Shown: positions 1-11,416, counted from the stretch's first letter. The stretch is 64,000 bases of DNA from Sanguinoderma infundibulare (GCA_032821775.1 JAVLRN010000010.1:2356001-2420000), one strand, 5' to 3'. The notes: a model not told the origin generated them from the sequence alone. Numbers and translations are program-made.

Positions 1-1888
1 TTGGTGAGTAGTTGCCTTGCAAACGACGAAGAAAGGAACGTACGCAAACGAGAAGTTGTCCACGTTCTGGATTGCAGCGACGGCCTTGCCGTTGATCGTC
101 ATGTTCGTGAACGGCGTGTTGTGCAGCGTCTGGTTCCCATACCAGTTCATGGCGAGGACAGAAGCATGGCCCCCGAGCCAGTTGCAGCTGCGCAACGTGT
201 CAAAATGAGGCCAAGCGACCGACGGTCGGCGGGGATACAGTAACTCACTTAATGTCCGCATCCCCAGCCTGAAGAAATATCTGTTCGTCAGCCTCCGGCG
301 TTCATGACGGAGGCTGCGCACGCACCCAAATAAGGATCTTCATCCGCGCGTTCGCCAGCGCCGCCAGCTGCGGCAAGAGCGTCCGGGCGTCGTCGCCGGT
401 CTTGCCGAACTGGCTCCCAACCCGGTTCGAGCACTCCGAGTACGTCGCCTGCGCACCGATCTTCTGCATGACCGTCGCGTTGGCAAGGAAGTTGAGGTAG
501 AATTCCGGCGGGAAGGGATTCGGCGAGGAAGCGTTCTGCCGGAGGTCGTCCGAGTCGCGGTCGCCCACTGCTGGAACGAACACATTCTCAACCTGCGCCG
601 CGTGTGAGTTCCCTGGTAAAACAAGGAAAAGTGCCGACTTACGCAGAAGTTGTCAGCTGTGCGGCAAATTTGGTTGCTGTCTGCCGTTTCGCCAGCAGCG
701 TAGCACGCGAGCTCCTGGTCCCTGCATCCGCCCTTTGCGTAGAACGACTCGTTCAAGGCCGCGAGCACAGTGTTATTCTGCAGCTGCCCGTATCCGGGCG
801 CAAAGGTTGCAAAGTCGACGTACGCCTTGTTCTGGAGCAACGGGTCGTACCAACCACTGCGAGTACTTACGCATCAGCGCATTTCTACTAAGTGTCAAAT
901 ACTGTCGCACGCACTTGTTAATCATCAACGCGCTGACGTCAATCAACTCTCCTTTGATCGCCCCCGTCTTGATCAAGGCGTTCTGCTGGTTGAAGTATGT
1001 GACGAACTCCGGGCCGTAGTGGCCGCCGTAGCTCTCCGTCGCGAAGATAAACTCGCGCGACTGGTACCGCGCGAACTCCTTGCTCTCGAACAGGATCTGA
1101 AACGCCGTCCAGACCGCAGGCGAGGACGCAAACGTGCTGTTCACGTCAACCGTCCCGAATGAGAACCCGGTGCCAATGGGCTGGTCGATGTAAATGACTG
1201 CAAGAAAGGAAAGGTAACGATATAGTTGAAAATCTTCAGGAACACGATACCAAGACTGCATAGTACGGAATGGAAGGTGGGGGAACACGTACTGTTGCTG
1301 AGGTTGTTCCAGCTGTATGGGTTGAGAATGGTCGTCTGACCGTCCGGATTAACCTGACAAGGCCCGTGCTCTAGTGTACCCCAGTGAACATGAGAAGTGG
1401 CACAATATACGTGACGTACCTTGGAAGAGACCGATCATTGAGGAGCACCCCGGACCGCCATTCAGCCTTCATCCTGCTTAAGCACAAGCGGGTCCGACGG
1501 CGACCAAAGATATCACGTACCACAGCGTAAACGGTGCCGTTTCAGGTTCGTGTCGTGCCTCGAAGAACCAAAACCACTAGATCGCAAATCTCCCATGTAG
1601 ACCGACCGCTGCACATGCTCGTGTAAGAGCACTCACCATCGACATGTTGGTCCCGACATCGATATACCCCGAGAGCTGGTTGACTCCCGGTGTCGTCTCG
1701 CACACGCCCGAGTTCTTGACGAACCGTAGCTTGGTGTCGTTCAGGCTTTGCGACTGGAACTCGACGTGGGCCGTTTCGAGGTTGAGGGCGACGTCCGATC
1801 GTCTGGCCACCTCCCTCGCAACCGGCCATAGTAGGGCACGAATCGAGGAGACGAGTGCGGCGAGCACTGCGAGAGTGGAGAGCTGCAT
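1..1888 (-). CDS. Serine carboxypeptidase, peptidase family S10 (3' end outside window)
   Basis: Likely secreted or vacuolar carboxypeptidase that removes C-terminal residues from peptides. The start at 1888 begins with a signal peptide (MQLSTLAVLAALVSSIRA). Several short introns separate the exons. Seen in order on the minus strand: SGYIDVG, WFWFFEARHEPETAPFTLW (about 1500-1560), LNGGPGCSS after an intron, YIDQPIGTGFSFGT (about 1150-1195), the nucleophile motif ESYGGHYGP (about 1010-1040), and the acid motif IWAGDADI, formed by joining exons at about 330 and 260. Known for S10: Ser lies in ESYGG, Asp in GDADI, and the catalytic His further downstream. The frame runs off the window at base 1 after a donor near 30, so the His-containing exon is not seen. 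No stop or frameshift was found in the visible exons. Confidence 0.93.
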
Positions 1889-3005
1889 GTCGAGAGCAGC
1901 GAGGCGGAGGACGAGAAGTCGATAGGACGATTGGAGGGAGGCTGGGTAGGGCCGAAGACCGAGGTTGACCTTATATGCGGGCCCAGCATTGGAAAAGAGG
2001 TTTGTGCAGCTAATCGTGCGATAAAACGCATGAGGCTGCGCACACAGGAAGTTCTATCATGTGGGGAAGAAGCGCGTGCGTTGCATGGTTCGAAGGCTGA
2101 CATAGCTCCCGGATGGTCATGGACCCCTTGACGATAAGCTGGTTTCCCAAGTGCGAGCAGGCTGGGCGATAAATATTGAGCCATCCATTGCTCATGTGGT
2201 GCTCTGCGATGCAAAGGGTTCGGAAAAGCAGGCTCGATGGGGAGGGAGAGTGAGTAAACCGTTGCCGCCGTCGCGCGACTGAGCATGGTTACAAGAAGCG
2301 CAGTTGGCGCTTGTGCATCCCATTTTGCCCGGGCCAACCTTGACGCCCGTCGACGCGCTGTCGTGAGTCAGTTGTCCTTCTCCATTGATCTCCAAGAGAC
2401 TACAGTGTCTGCGTGGGCCCGACAATGGGACGGCACATAACACTTACAAACTGTGGTTCATCGATCCTGCAATACGCTAACATGAAGGTAAGGCCAGTGT
2501 ACAGTGTCGCCATGTGCGTAGCTCCGGTCGCAGAACATATGTAACCCTGACGGTTCCAGTCTTCCCTTCCCAGGACCTGACATGCAATGCAGTTCAATCA
2601 TCCCGATTGGATATGTACGTTTTGTTTGTTGATCAGATCGGACAATCTAACCACAAACCCTGCTCCTGTCGTCTTGATTAGGTTCATGGGCGGGGGGTCT
2701 CAAGAACTCCTCTGATCTGCCTTGCACATATATTGCGTTTTGCAGAGGCGTTCAGCATCGGTCTGCATGGTCCCCCGTCGCCCAGTAATGGCAGGATGCG
2801 TCTGTTCCCTTCGCCTACAAGTGCGGATTTCTTGACTTGAACACTGGTGTCCCTTATTGATTTACCGACCACGCTGGATACTATTCTCGGGTATTCTCTC
2901 TTCAGCGTACAACCCTATAATCAGGTTCGATCCCGGACCAGTATTCGCCTTGGGGAAGCAGATACACTGAAATCTGGATGTAGCCCGAGTAACTGCCTTC
3001 CGAGG
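1889..3005. other. Intergenic region
   Basis: Upstream region of the carboxypeptidase. I see no gene, RNA or repeat in it. The open frames here lack motifs, codon coherence and splice structure. Confidence 0.5.
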
Positions 3006-4262
3006 GTCATACGCCGCCGGAATCTATCTTCCCTAACACGTCATCTACCTCGTCGACACGAATCCCAGCTTGCTGTGCCCCACAAGCCTCTTTATGCCCC
3101 CGGAACTCGGGGCCTTCTTTATCGGCACGAGTTCTCCGATGGTGTCGCGTTGGAGCTGGGCTCAGGAAATAGAGCCTTTCTACTGGGTTATGGATGAGTG
3201 GACACATGCAGAGATGCGGATGTTCCAGTGAGTACTGAACGTTGTCCATGTCACATCTGTTGTGTTGACGCTAACTTGACACTCGAACCAAGGTCGGCTT
3301 GGGAAGAGCTGCCGCCGGAAGGTTGCGTGAGCTGTAAGCCTGGTAGTGCAGCCACGTACACTCCCCTCTAGCTCTTCGATCTCCTCGGTCCGTGTCCGCG
3401 AACCTGCATCTCGCATGTTGGCTAAATCGCAAGACGAACCCAAAATCGACTTGCGACCTCATTGTGATCCCACCCCCATTTTCCACAGCGTTGCCGATGA
3501 CGCTCCCTCGGACGCGGTTTCCTGGGATCACTTGCCCCTCCACTTCAATCCCTACGAAGACGACGACACGGACAAGTTCTTCATCTACAGGTCGAAACCC
3601 AAACCCATGCGTAGCGTGCACCGGTTCTCCAACACAGTCCCCACTCCCTTCCTCCGCAGTGTGCTCACCGACCACCTCCGCGCTCAGAAGCCCACGGCGT
3701 CTCGGCTGCGTCAAGCCTTCATGTTCCCCCGCACGCCGTCCCCAACGGCGGCGCTCTGCCAGCCCCTCGTGCTCGACTGTCTTCGGGAGGCGTCCGAGCC
3801 CCAGTCCAGTTGGCTCGGCCGGGCTACGAAACTACGCGTACACATCTGTGGCGACAGTTTCGCACTTCGCCTTAGCCCGGACCTCGCGCTCTGCGACACG
3901 GCAGTCGACCTCGACGACCCCGAGGCGCTGCACGGAGTTGATTTCGAGCACGATTGCACGATGCTCACCCCACCCACCCGGTTCACGTCGTTCGACGCCG
4001 TGGTCGTGAGCAACGGCGGGGGCAAGACGCGGAATGCATGACGGCGATCGGCAGACCTTTGCCCAAGCGCCTCTCAACGTCGCCGAGGTCTGCGCCACTG
4101 TCAGTGCGTTTGGCAAAGTGCTTCCTGATCCGCAGAAAGTGGGGTGGACGCTGGTGTACGTTGGGGGCGATCGCGCGAAGGAGCGGACGGAGGAGGACGC
4201 GACGGGGGAGGTGCTTGGGAGACTCGCCGTGTGTCCGCGCGTGAGGGTCTGGTGCATGAAGA
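3006..4262 (+). pseudogene. Crinkler/RHS-like P-loop protein, broken copy 1
   Basis: Conceptual translation gives VIYLVDTN, then PTSLFMPPELGAFF, then WSWAQEIEPFYWVMDEW and AEMRMF. After an intron near 3205-3290 come AWEELPPEG and YTPL-stop-LFDLLGP. The tail near 4080-4260 (AEVCATVSAFGKVLPDPQKV, then GWTLVYVGG) resembles the end of basidiomycete Crinkler/RHS-like proteins. These are known as P-loop NTPases with a W-x-x-E/W signature, of uncertain role. Damage: TAA at 3034-3036 where the sister copy at 7.4-8.3 kb reads Leu, TAG at 3369-3371 where the sister reads Glu, a frame change near 3410, and no P-loop exon found upstream. I infer a dead gene. The family assignment rests on motif recall and is moderate. 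Confidence 0.5.
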
Positions 4263-4824
4263 TGCGCAGTCAAGACGAGAGCATACGTGAGTGTTGGAGT
4301 TGGAGCGAGCTTTTCTCAATGGACGGGACGCTGAGGATGCTCGCCTAATAGGATACGCTCGGCAGCCAAGGCTATGGTCGGAAAGAAGAAGGATGGGTGA
4401 CCTTGCTGAAGAAGCTGAAGTTGGCGTAGGGAAGCGACGAGCACGGTGGAGACTCATCTTTGCCGTATCTCCATTGAATGCGGTCCAGGAGGGCGGAGAA
4501 AGAACTCCCGTCGTATTATCACTACGTAATTCATAGATACGGGAAATGCTCGCTACGAGAAAACATAATGCGTCAGCTCGTATGTATTGTCGCATCGAAA
4601 ATTCAACATCCTATGTTCGTGGTAGAAGTTCGCATACATCCTCCGCCTCCTCGCTCTTCTCCGCCTCCTCGTATTTTCCCACCTCCCTGAGCGCGTCCTC
4701 CGCTCCACCGGGATCGACCATGGCGGCAGGACTCCGGCCATCCTGTCCAGTCCGCTCGCCGTTGCAGAGATCTCTCTCCAACTCGTCCGACTCCTCATCC
4801 AAATCGGGCTAAGACCCCCAAACG
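4263..4824. other. Intergenic region
   Basis: Lies between the broken Crinkler-like copy and the convergent HET ORF. It includes a pyrimidine-rich stretch (cctcctcg repeats) near 4635-4720. No gene recognised. Confidence 0.4.
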
Positions 4825-6450
4825 CTATCCTCCGTGCAGTGTTTTGCGGGATGGGGGAGACGATGCGGCTGGTGTGTCGTTGCGGACCTCGACGCGGAGG
4901 AAGTAACATCCAAAGTCCACGTGGTCAAGGCCGAGGGTGACGATGTACGTCCTGCCTCCTCCTACGTTCAACGGAACAGTCCAATTCCTAAGGCTAGCTC
5001 GCCATTCCGGCATGGCGAAATCGGTCCAAGACACAGCTTCGTAAGGATCCGCCGGATGGACGTCTCCGGCAGAGTCGGGAAGGGGTGTCGACATCTGTAC
5101 ATGGGCATTGATGGTGAGATTTTGGCCCTTCCACTCGAGGGTATGCTGGTATTCTATGGTAACGGTGTGTTCGTCGTTGGAAAGTGTAAGCCGGTGAGTT
5201 GCGGGGTGGCGCTGATCTGGACCTCGAAAATTGGCTGTGTACCCTTGGTCGCGCAGAGCATCGCGCGTCTCCTTCGCCAGCATCAATTTGATCGTCTTGT
5301 GTGGCCCACGGCTAACCAGACGGCTACCGTTCTCCAATGTCGCTTCAGCACCGTCAGGGTGGGAGATGTATACAGTCCTGAGCTCTATCTTCGACCGACA
5401 GCGCTCGATGATGGCCGGTGACAAGGGGAAGAGGTGAGTCCAGGACAAGCTGCGAGCTGGTTCTGTCACAATCTTGGCGAATACGAATCCGGAGTGTAAG
5501 AATTCAACGCCAGAGGCAGAGGGAGGTATGAAGCAGACCCGTCCAAGGAGGTGTCCAGGAAAGTCCACGTGTTGGCACCCGAGGATGACCAGATACCACT
5601 GGGATAATGGGATATCTCTGGGGCACTCTGTTGCGTGGTCTGGAAAGTAGAGAGAGAGGGGTATCACAGGTACCTGTGTGCGGATACCATGTGGAGTAGA
5701 TGTGTATTCGGTGAAGGGAGGATGGGAGAGCTGGAGTCGAGCGAAGACTGCATCATGAGAGACTGCCTCAATATCCCTTCCATTCTTGAATAACATGAGA
5801 GTGTTCGCGAGGAAGGAGAAATCAAAGCTGTTCAAGCCCCTGCAGACAAACTGTTGGGACTCTCGAACAAGCGGGGTGGTGGCAGGGTTGTGGAGTATCT
5901 CAGGCCCTAAGTAGACGTATTCCCAAGCGAAGAGGCTCTGGTCCGGGATCCGGCGCATGATTGCTTCCTGTAGTCGGCGGAGAGCATCCCGTCCCTCGCC
6001 GTAGAGAGTGGGCATGTTGATGCCGAATATTCCCAGCAGCGAGTATGCGCGATCTTCCTTCCGAGTCGTCTCCCGCTTCGAGGCCCACGAGAACCGTTGG
6101 GCGACACTGAACTTATCGACTGACTCCTTGTGCAGTAGCGCTTTCCAGCTGATCCCGGTGATGTCTTCGACAAGGTCGTGTAGAGTATGCTTTGAGTCGA
6201 TGCGAGTCCAGTCCTTGGATAGAAACACGACATCAAGGGGGGCGATGAGCTCCTGGAGCGTCCACCCGCGCGTGAACCACTTGCTTCGACGGAACTGGGA
6301 ACGCTCATGCCGATGGCGAGTACCTTGGCGTCTATATCCTTTCGACATGTCATCTATCTCCTTCTGCTCCTCCACTGTTTTGTCTCCTTCTCTGGCTCGT
6401 CCTGGTACCCTTCGATGCACCGCATACACATCCATAGCGCCAATTTTCAA
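4825..6450 (-). CDS. HET-domain protein, N-terminal part missing
   Basis: An uninterrupted 541-residue frame. Near residue 60 it has the second HET block SKWFTRGWTLQELIAPLDVV, and near residues 130-150 RAYSLLGIFGINMPTLYGEG, followed by the usual linker (RRLQEAIM, DQSLFAWEY). These are hallmarks of the heterokaryon-incompatibility (HET, PF06985) domain, which triggers cell death after non-self fusion in filamentous fungi. Residues 200-541 are unassigned. Full-length relatives carry an earlier block around W-[IV]-D-T-C-C-I-D with a following helix. I could not find it upstream to 6900 in any minus frame. The first 40 residues (KIGAMDVYAVHRR) do not resemble a HET start. Either the gene is 5'-truncated or it begins through exons I cannot place. 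Confidence 0.7.
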   Translation of the reverse strand: MKIGAMDVYAVHRRVPGRAREGDKTVEEQKEIDDMSKGYRRQGTRHRHERSQFRRSKWFTRGWTLQELIAPLDVVFLSKDWTRIDSKHTLHDLVEDITGISWKALLHKESVDKFSVAQRFSWASKRETTRKEDRAYSLLGIFGINMPTLYGEGRDALRRLQEAIMRRIPDQSLFAWEYVYLGPEILHNPATTPLVRESQQFVCRGLNSFDFSFLANTLMLFKNGRDIEAVSHDAVFARLQLSHPPFTEYTSTPHGIRTQVPVIPLSLYFPDHATECPRDIPLSQWYLVILGCQHVDFPGHLLGRVCFIPPSASGVEFLHSGFVFAKIVTEPARSLSWTHLFPLSPAIIERCRSKIELRTVYISHPDGAEATLENGSRLVSRGPHKTIKLMLAKETRDALRDQGYTANFRGPDQRHPATHRLTLSNDEHTVTIEYQHTLEWKGQNLTINAHVQMSTPLPDSAGDVHPADPYEAVSWTDFAMPEWRASLRNWTVPLNVGGGRTYIVTLGLDHVDFGCYFLRVEVRNDTPAASSPPSRKTLHGG

Positions 6451-7417
6451 GCTGAGAAAGCGAGAAAGGACCGTTACCGCCCTTCCGTGTCGACCTGTGC
6501 ATTCGTCGGCAAGACGTGATCAAATCCCCACTGCCCCTGCTGTCTTCTACAGTTGTTCTACACGTAAACATGCGACAGCTCTAAAGGTCATCGGAATGAG
6601 AGAGGGATGGAATGGAGGGCTGTGCAGAACGGCAGAGGTATGTGCTCATCAGACGAGGGCAAGTTCAATCGCTTACACACTCACGCTCGCCATTCTTTCC
6701 AGACTATACCCACCTGCACCCACAACGGTGCCCTTGCTCAGACTTTTTGAAACGTAGTACAAGACAGGTGAGCAGAGCGACTTCACCCCACCATTCGTTA
6801 TCCGCACGATCATACCGGCACACACCCCATCGTCCTGGCTGTCTCAAGGAACGACGACCCATGTGGAGGCGAGGTCCTTCCCTCACCTCCGTGTGCATCG
6901 TCGTCCTTTGATACCGCGCATACCTGTGCCCAGGCATGCCGTATGATAGCCTCCCCGAAAAGCTGAAAAGCGGACCCAAGGGCTCGTCCGCCTGGAGTGC
7001 ATGAGCGACGGCGAGGGTGAACGCAGTCCCGGGCCGTCTTCAATCCCTCGCTTCTGTTCGCTCCACAGATCTCCTCGACGCCCCTAGCACTTGCGTTCAA
7101 AATCGATATCTATAGTTTTACGGACGTACACACGAAAACGTTGGCGACTTTCGAAACGATATCAATGGTGCTTCGTGGCTGCTAGACTCTGGATACACCC
7201 AAGCAACCGTCTTCGGAGGCCGAAGCGTTGCTGTAAACCTCTTACTCTTGATTCTCCACTTGCTCCATGTGTCCCGCACTAACCTGATACATAGGAGATT
7301 CAGGCCGGGAGAAGACCATTCAGGACAACCCACAACGGCGTGACGATCTTCGATGGTGCACTCACAAGTCTTTGCGGATAAGACGTAATCCTCGTCAGGG
7401 ACGAATGGCGTCGTATC
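6451..7417. other. Intergenic region upstream of the HET ORF
   Basis: Searched on both strands for the missing HET N-terminal exon. Nothing convincing was found. A weak resemblance on the minus strand near 6950 (FGEAIIRHAWAQV) to the FGE-x-x-x-x-Y-A-I-L-S-H-x-W start of HET proteins is not supported by flanking sequence. Confidence 0.4.
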
Positions 7418-8333
7418 TTGCGATGCATACTGTCCAATTACCAAGCCTTCCCCTGGGGTAACAAGGTCCGGGACGGCCTGGTCATGATCTGGCAGAGAGG
7501 AACAGGTACGTCTTGTCGCTCTTCTGAGCATTCGTTGCCCTCGACGCCGCCGACTAAAGTGGTCTGTGACCTTGCAATCTTGCAGGAAAATCGCTGTCGC
7601 TCTATTTCCTCCTCGCTGCTCTCCTCTCGGAAACCGGCTTCCCCATCATGTTCTGCGACACCCGGGATTCATTGTTCTTCTTCCACAACAGCACGGTCGA
7701 GGAGCTCATATTCAACGAGGTGTGCTGCCCGATTCCCCTCCACGCCATCTTCCTCGTCGACACGAACGCCTTCGTGCGGTGCGCCCCGAGCCTCTTCATG
7801 ACCAGGGAACTGGGGGGCTTCGTCGTCTGCGCGACCTCTCGCACGGACTCCTGGTCCTGGACTCAGGAAATGGGGCCTTCGTTTTGGATGATGGATTCGT
7901 GGACACGCGAGGAGATGGGGATGCTCCAGTGAGTACTTAGCGTCAAGTCAATGCCTTATCTTTATTTTGATGACACTCAAAGCAAGATCGGCCTGGGAAG
8001 AGCATACCCGGCGGGACGTGCGAGCCGTCAGCGTGGCAGTCCCGCCGTTTACACTCCCCTCGAGCTCTTTGATCTCCTCGGCCCGTCACCTCAAGCCTGC
8101 ATCCGGAACGCCGGTGAAGGCAAATCGCACGCTGGACCCAAAGTCAACCTACGCGACCAGTGCGACCCAACGTTCCTGCGTTATCACGCCGAGGCCCTCT
8201 CGGCCGTTGTTAGCGGTCATTCATTCGGAACAGCGGTCGTGGAAGGCGTGGAGGAGGCCATCCTTAGAGATGGCGTCGGCAGAATCATTTGTCAGGATGG
8301 AACACGCATGATGATCATGAACGGAAATTGACC
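7418..8333 (+). pseudogene. Crinkler/RHS-like P-loop protein, broken copy 2
   Basis: First exon near 7455-7506 ends IWQRGT. After a 50-80 nt intron the next exon begins GKSLSLYFLLAALLSETGFP, so the splice creates a degenerate Walker A (WQRGTGKS, with Trp where Gly is expected). Then follow MFCDTRDSLFFFHNSTVEEL, FLVDTN, PSLFMTRELGGFVV and WSWTQEMGPSFWMMDSWTRE. After an intron near 7930-7985 come AWEEH and, one frame over, YTPLELFDLLGPSPQACI. Aligning the 69-70 bases between AWEE and YTP with copy 1 shows one base fewer here, so the reading frame shifts. The C-terminal part kept by copy 1 is missing after about 8330. Same family as the locus at 3.0-4.3 kb. Function unknown. Confidence 0.5.
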
Positions 8334-8948
8334 TAAGCTGACTGCATTTCGGCGGGTCGGATCTCAGCAGATGGAAGTCTTTGTTGAGGTCTGTGGGTGC
8401 ATGTGAGTCGATAGCCTCCGAAGAGTCTGCGATCATTCTGTAATCTTGCGTCAGTCCCAGAGATTTTGAAATATGCGCCCACCTTGGCCCAGCAAACTCG
8501 CCGCCGGACGCCTGATAGACTCCCGCGAAGGAGAGAAGATAGTATTCGGTCCAGCACCGAGGGGCACTAGCCAAGGATGCCGCTCAGATAGGGACTGGGG
8601 GATATAGATCACCGCCCGGGTACAGCGGAACTTCGAGGTACGAGTTGATTGTGATCGGTTCTAGTGATGCTTTACAGGGTCTCTTCGCAGAACATGCCGT
8701 TGCTCAGAAGCGTGGTGCATGCGCGCCCGGGCCTCTAGGTCGCCATCCAATCTTCCCCGGCGTTCAGGTTGTTCGGACTCGAGTTCGGGGCTATGTGGCC
8801 CGGCGCACGATCGGTATCGCCATTTTTATTTAAGTAAGCTATTCATTATGCCGTTTGCGATCCTGAGTGCGTCTCAGAGTGGTACATAGCACTGTACTCG
8901 CTCAACTCCGTGTCCCACCCCGTCCTCTGCCCATATCGTAACTCCACA
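8334..8948. other. Intergenic region
   Basis: Upstream of the methyltransferase-like gene. A TTTTATTTAAG stretch at 8822-8833 is a possible TATA-like element about 120 bases before the start codon. Nothing else recognised. Confidence 0.35.
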
Positions 8949-9732
8949 ATGAACCTCTATCAATTACGAGCACTCTCCATCCCCGTCTTAATGATGGCGG
9001 AGCGGGTCGCGTTCATTGCGCCCACCCGTGCTGTGCCGAAGGGGGAGGAGATGGAGAAGTTCGGTCGTGCGGACAAGGTTACACGCACTGTGACCTGGTT
9101 ACCTCTGTTCTCGCTGGTACGTTGCACCTCGCTATCCACAAGTTTCATCCCTCGTACTGACCTTGCGCGCATGCCAGGCATTGGACTACGTTTGTCACCT
9201 CTGCGAGCTCGCCGCCATTCTGGCGCGCGAGTATCCCTCCCCTCTTTCCGACAGCATCCTCGCGATGCTCTTCAGGGACCCGTCGAACGTCGATCGACTC
9301 TCGTTGTCCAAACCCTACGTCGTGGGCGTTGCTCTACTGGTGTCAAGCGCGGTCATCCGGAAATGGTGCTACGATACCCTCGGGAAATTCTTCACGTTCC
9401 AACTCGCGCTCTTCAAGGAGCACACACTCGTCACCTCCGGACCGTACTCCGTCGTTCGCCACCCATCCTACACCGGATTAGTTCTAGGGAGGGTAGGCCT
9501 CGTTCTCGTGCAGATCTTTCCTGGATCATATGTTTATGAGAGCGGCCTCTTGGAGACCGGGTGGATAACGGTGGTAGTAGCATTGTGGGAGCTTTGGATC
9601 CTGGCAATTGTGGTAGAGGTTGTCACGAGGAGGGTGCCGCGGGAGGACGCCGTTCTCAAGGGAGAGTTTGGGAAGCAGTGGGATGCCTGGTCCAAGACGA
9701 CACCGTACAAACTAATCCCTTACGTCTACTGA
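8949..9732 (+). CDS. Isoprenylcysteine carboxyl methyltransferase-like membrane protein
   Basis: Two exons, 8949-9116 and 9178-9732, with intron gtacgt...ccag, give 240 residues. The protein has several hydrophobic segments and the C-terminal ICMT/phospholipid-methyltransferase signature: TSGPYSVVRHPSYTGLVLG, then a Trp/Glu-rich helix, REDAVLKGEFGKQWDAWSK and the ending TPYKLIPYVY. In the ICMT family this region binds S-adenosylmethionine, and the enzyme methylates prenylated C-terminal cysteines in the ER membrane. Basidiomycetes carry many ICMT-like paralogues with unknown substrates, so I do not claim it is the STE14 orthologue. The start at 8949 follows ccacaATG. An in-frame ATG at 8910 is also possible. 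The 3' end faces oxygenase A, 212 bases away. Confidence 0.85.
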
Positions 9733-9944
9733 GTCACTTCGATAGATGACTGCTGATTCTGTGGATAGGACGGTCTGTCACTGCATCCTAAGTAGTCTCG
9801 GTGGTCAGTTGGTGTAGACACTCGACGTGAAGTATGCAGACATTGCTCCCATCGCGCCCCCCTGGTGTGAGGGGAGAATAGAGAACGCATCTTTGCAGTT
9901 TACTTGTTTTCGCGGTCCCGCTTTGTAAAACATGAACGAAGCAG

Positions 9945-11416
9945 CTAGTTGTAATGCTTAACGACGACGCCGTTGATCACCTCCTCTTCCACGTTCTCCT
10001 TCTTCGTCAGCTCCGTCTGCCCGTACGCACTCGTGCGCGCGCGCCGCCACTGCTCCGTCGTCGGCGCGTCCTCGTCCGCAAACCACCGCACGATCCCCAC
10101 CCTCTGCAGGACCGGACTCTCCACCAGAGGCCGCAGCACGATGTCATCGTCCGTTAGCGCAAAATAGAACGCCCCAACACGTGTGTGTCCGCGCTGGTCC
10201 GCGGGGGGTTGCACGACGCGATGAATGGTGGCCTTGTAGAAGTCGCCAGAGAGAAATTCCATGCCGTCACCGGCGTTGATGACCAGCGCGTTCGGGATGT
10301 GCTTGACGAAGCGCCATACGCCGTCTGGGGAGAGGATCTGGAGGGCGGTGACGGGTTGGGACCAGAGGATGGTGATGGTGCCGAAGTCGGTGTGGCCCTT
10401 GAGCCAGACATTGGACGTCTTGAGCTCTTCCTCGGCAGTGCGCGGATAACTGCAGGATGGAAGGTCGTAAGCTACATGTGGGGCAATTCGGGGAACGCGG
10501 CGAGGGATCACGTACTACTTCATGAATCTGACTGTATGGAGAAGGAGGGTGAGCGCGAACGCGGGTACTAAGGGTCTGTGATCGAGACGCTAACTGTAGG
10601 TCTCGCCCTTTGCGTCGAAACCGTGGTTCTTGACGAACGTTTCTTCCGGAAGCTCCATCCCGAGAGCGAGCAGACGGAGGACGGGATACAGAACGTTGAA
10701 ATGGTTGTGCTCTGCAAAGGCGCGGATCTCAGGTAGCACTGGCTGCAGGACCGTCGGATGCTCCTGAAACCCGTATATCGAACGGTGCACTGTGCACATA
10801 GATATCATAATCTATGAATCGGACGGAAGAACGGCAAAAGCATACAGTTATACTGAGTTATACTGTTCCATCTGATCCCGCACACCGTTGTCGATGTGCT
10901 GGAGGACCACAGAATACGGTGATTAAATATATGAATGGGCGGGTTGCGTGCACGGAAACGCACCAAGTAGTTTCGCGGCTTGAACCCTCTATAGGATCCC
11001 ACGTTCTTGATATTTGCCGCGAACCGCGTCTTGTCATATTCTGGCATGTGCTCGAACGGGAGGTTCGCGATGTCAAAGATCCGCTCGTTCTGGTGAGCAT
11101 CAGGTGACCGCCTGTGCCGGACGCTGTGGAGGGGAAGGGGACGTACTTGTGCTTGTGTCCACCCATGGTTGATGAGGTACAGGAATCCGTGCGTACGCAT
11201 TGCATCGCGCGCCCGAGGAGCTAGCTCCGCGCGCCCTTCTGGTGTGGCAGCCTTTGCGAGGTCGATCATGGGCAGATCAGCCCACTCTACTAATACGAGG
11301 TCCTGATCAACATGTGCGTACAAGCAGAGAATATGCAGAGATGGAGACGCACACTCTTCTTTCGTCAGGTCCACAGAAATATAGCGGGGAATGGAAGGCA
11401 ATGTCGCGGTGGGCAT
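9945..11416 (-). pseudogene. 2OG-Fe(II) oxygenase copy A, frame broken by a 10-bp duplication
   Basis: Isopenicillin-N-synthase/clavaminate-synthase-like dioxygenase. It has the DIOX_N part (EWADLPMIDLAKAATPEGRA, INHGWTQAQ) and the catalytic part (VWLKGHTDFGTITILW with His-x-Asp, ATIHRV with the distal His, TRVGAFYF with the likely 2OG-binding Arg). It ends VVKHYN. Start MPTATLPSIPRY at 11416. Exon 4 (DNGVRDQMEQYN) ends in a direct duplication at 10846-10865. The donor GTATGC lies after the second unit, so the extra 10 bases shift the frame and bring in TAA. Exons 5-7 are open and very close to copy B. Like B, it lacks two introns present in C, D, F and G. A rescuing alternative splice was looked for and not found, but expression data would decide. 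Confidence 0.8.
10846..10865 (-). repeat. 10-bp tandem duplication in oxygenase A
   Basis: The unit AGTTATACTG occurs twice in direct contact (10846-10855, 10856-10865) at the end of exon 4. Copy B has the donor directly after the equivalent single unit. Confidence 0.9.

Noticed and set aside
1449..1480. Ser of NGGPGCSS as the carboxypeptidase nucleophile
   Set aside because: In S10 peptidases the nucleophile is in ESYGG, found at about 1010-1040. NGGPGCSS is a substrate-binding motif.
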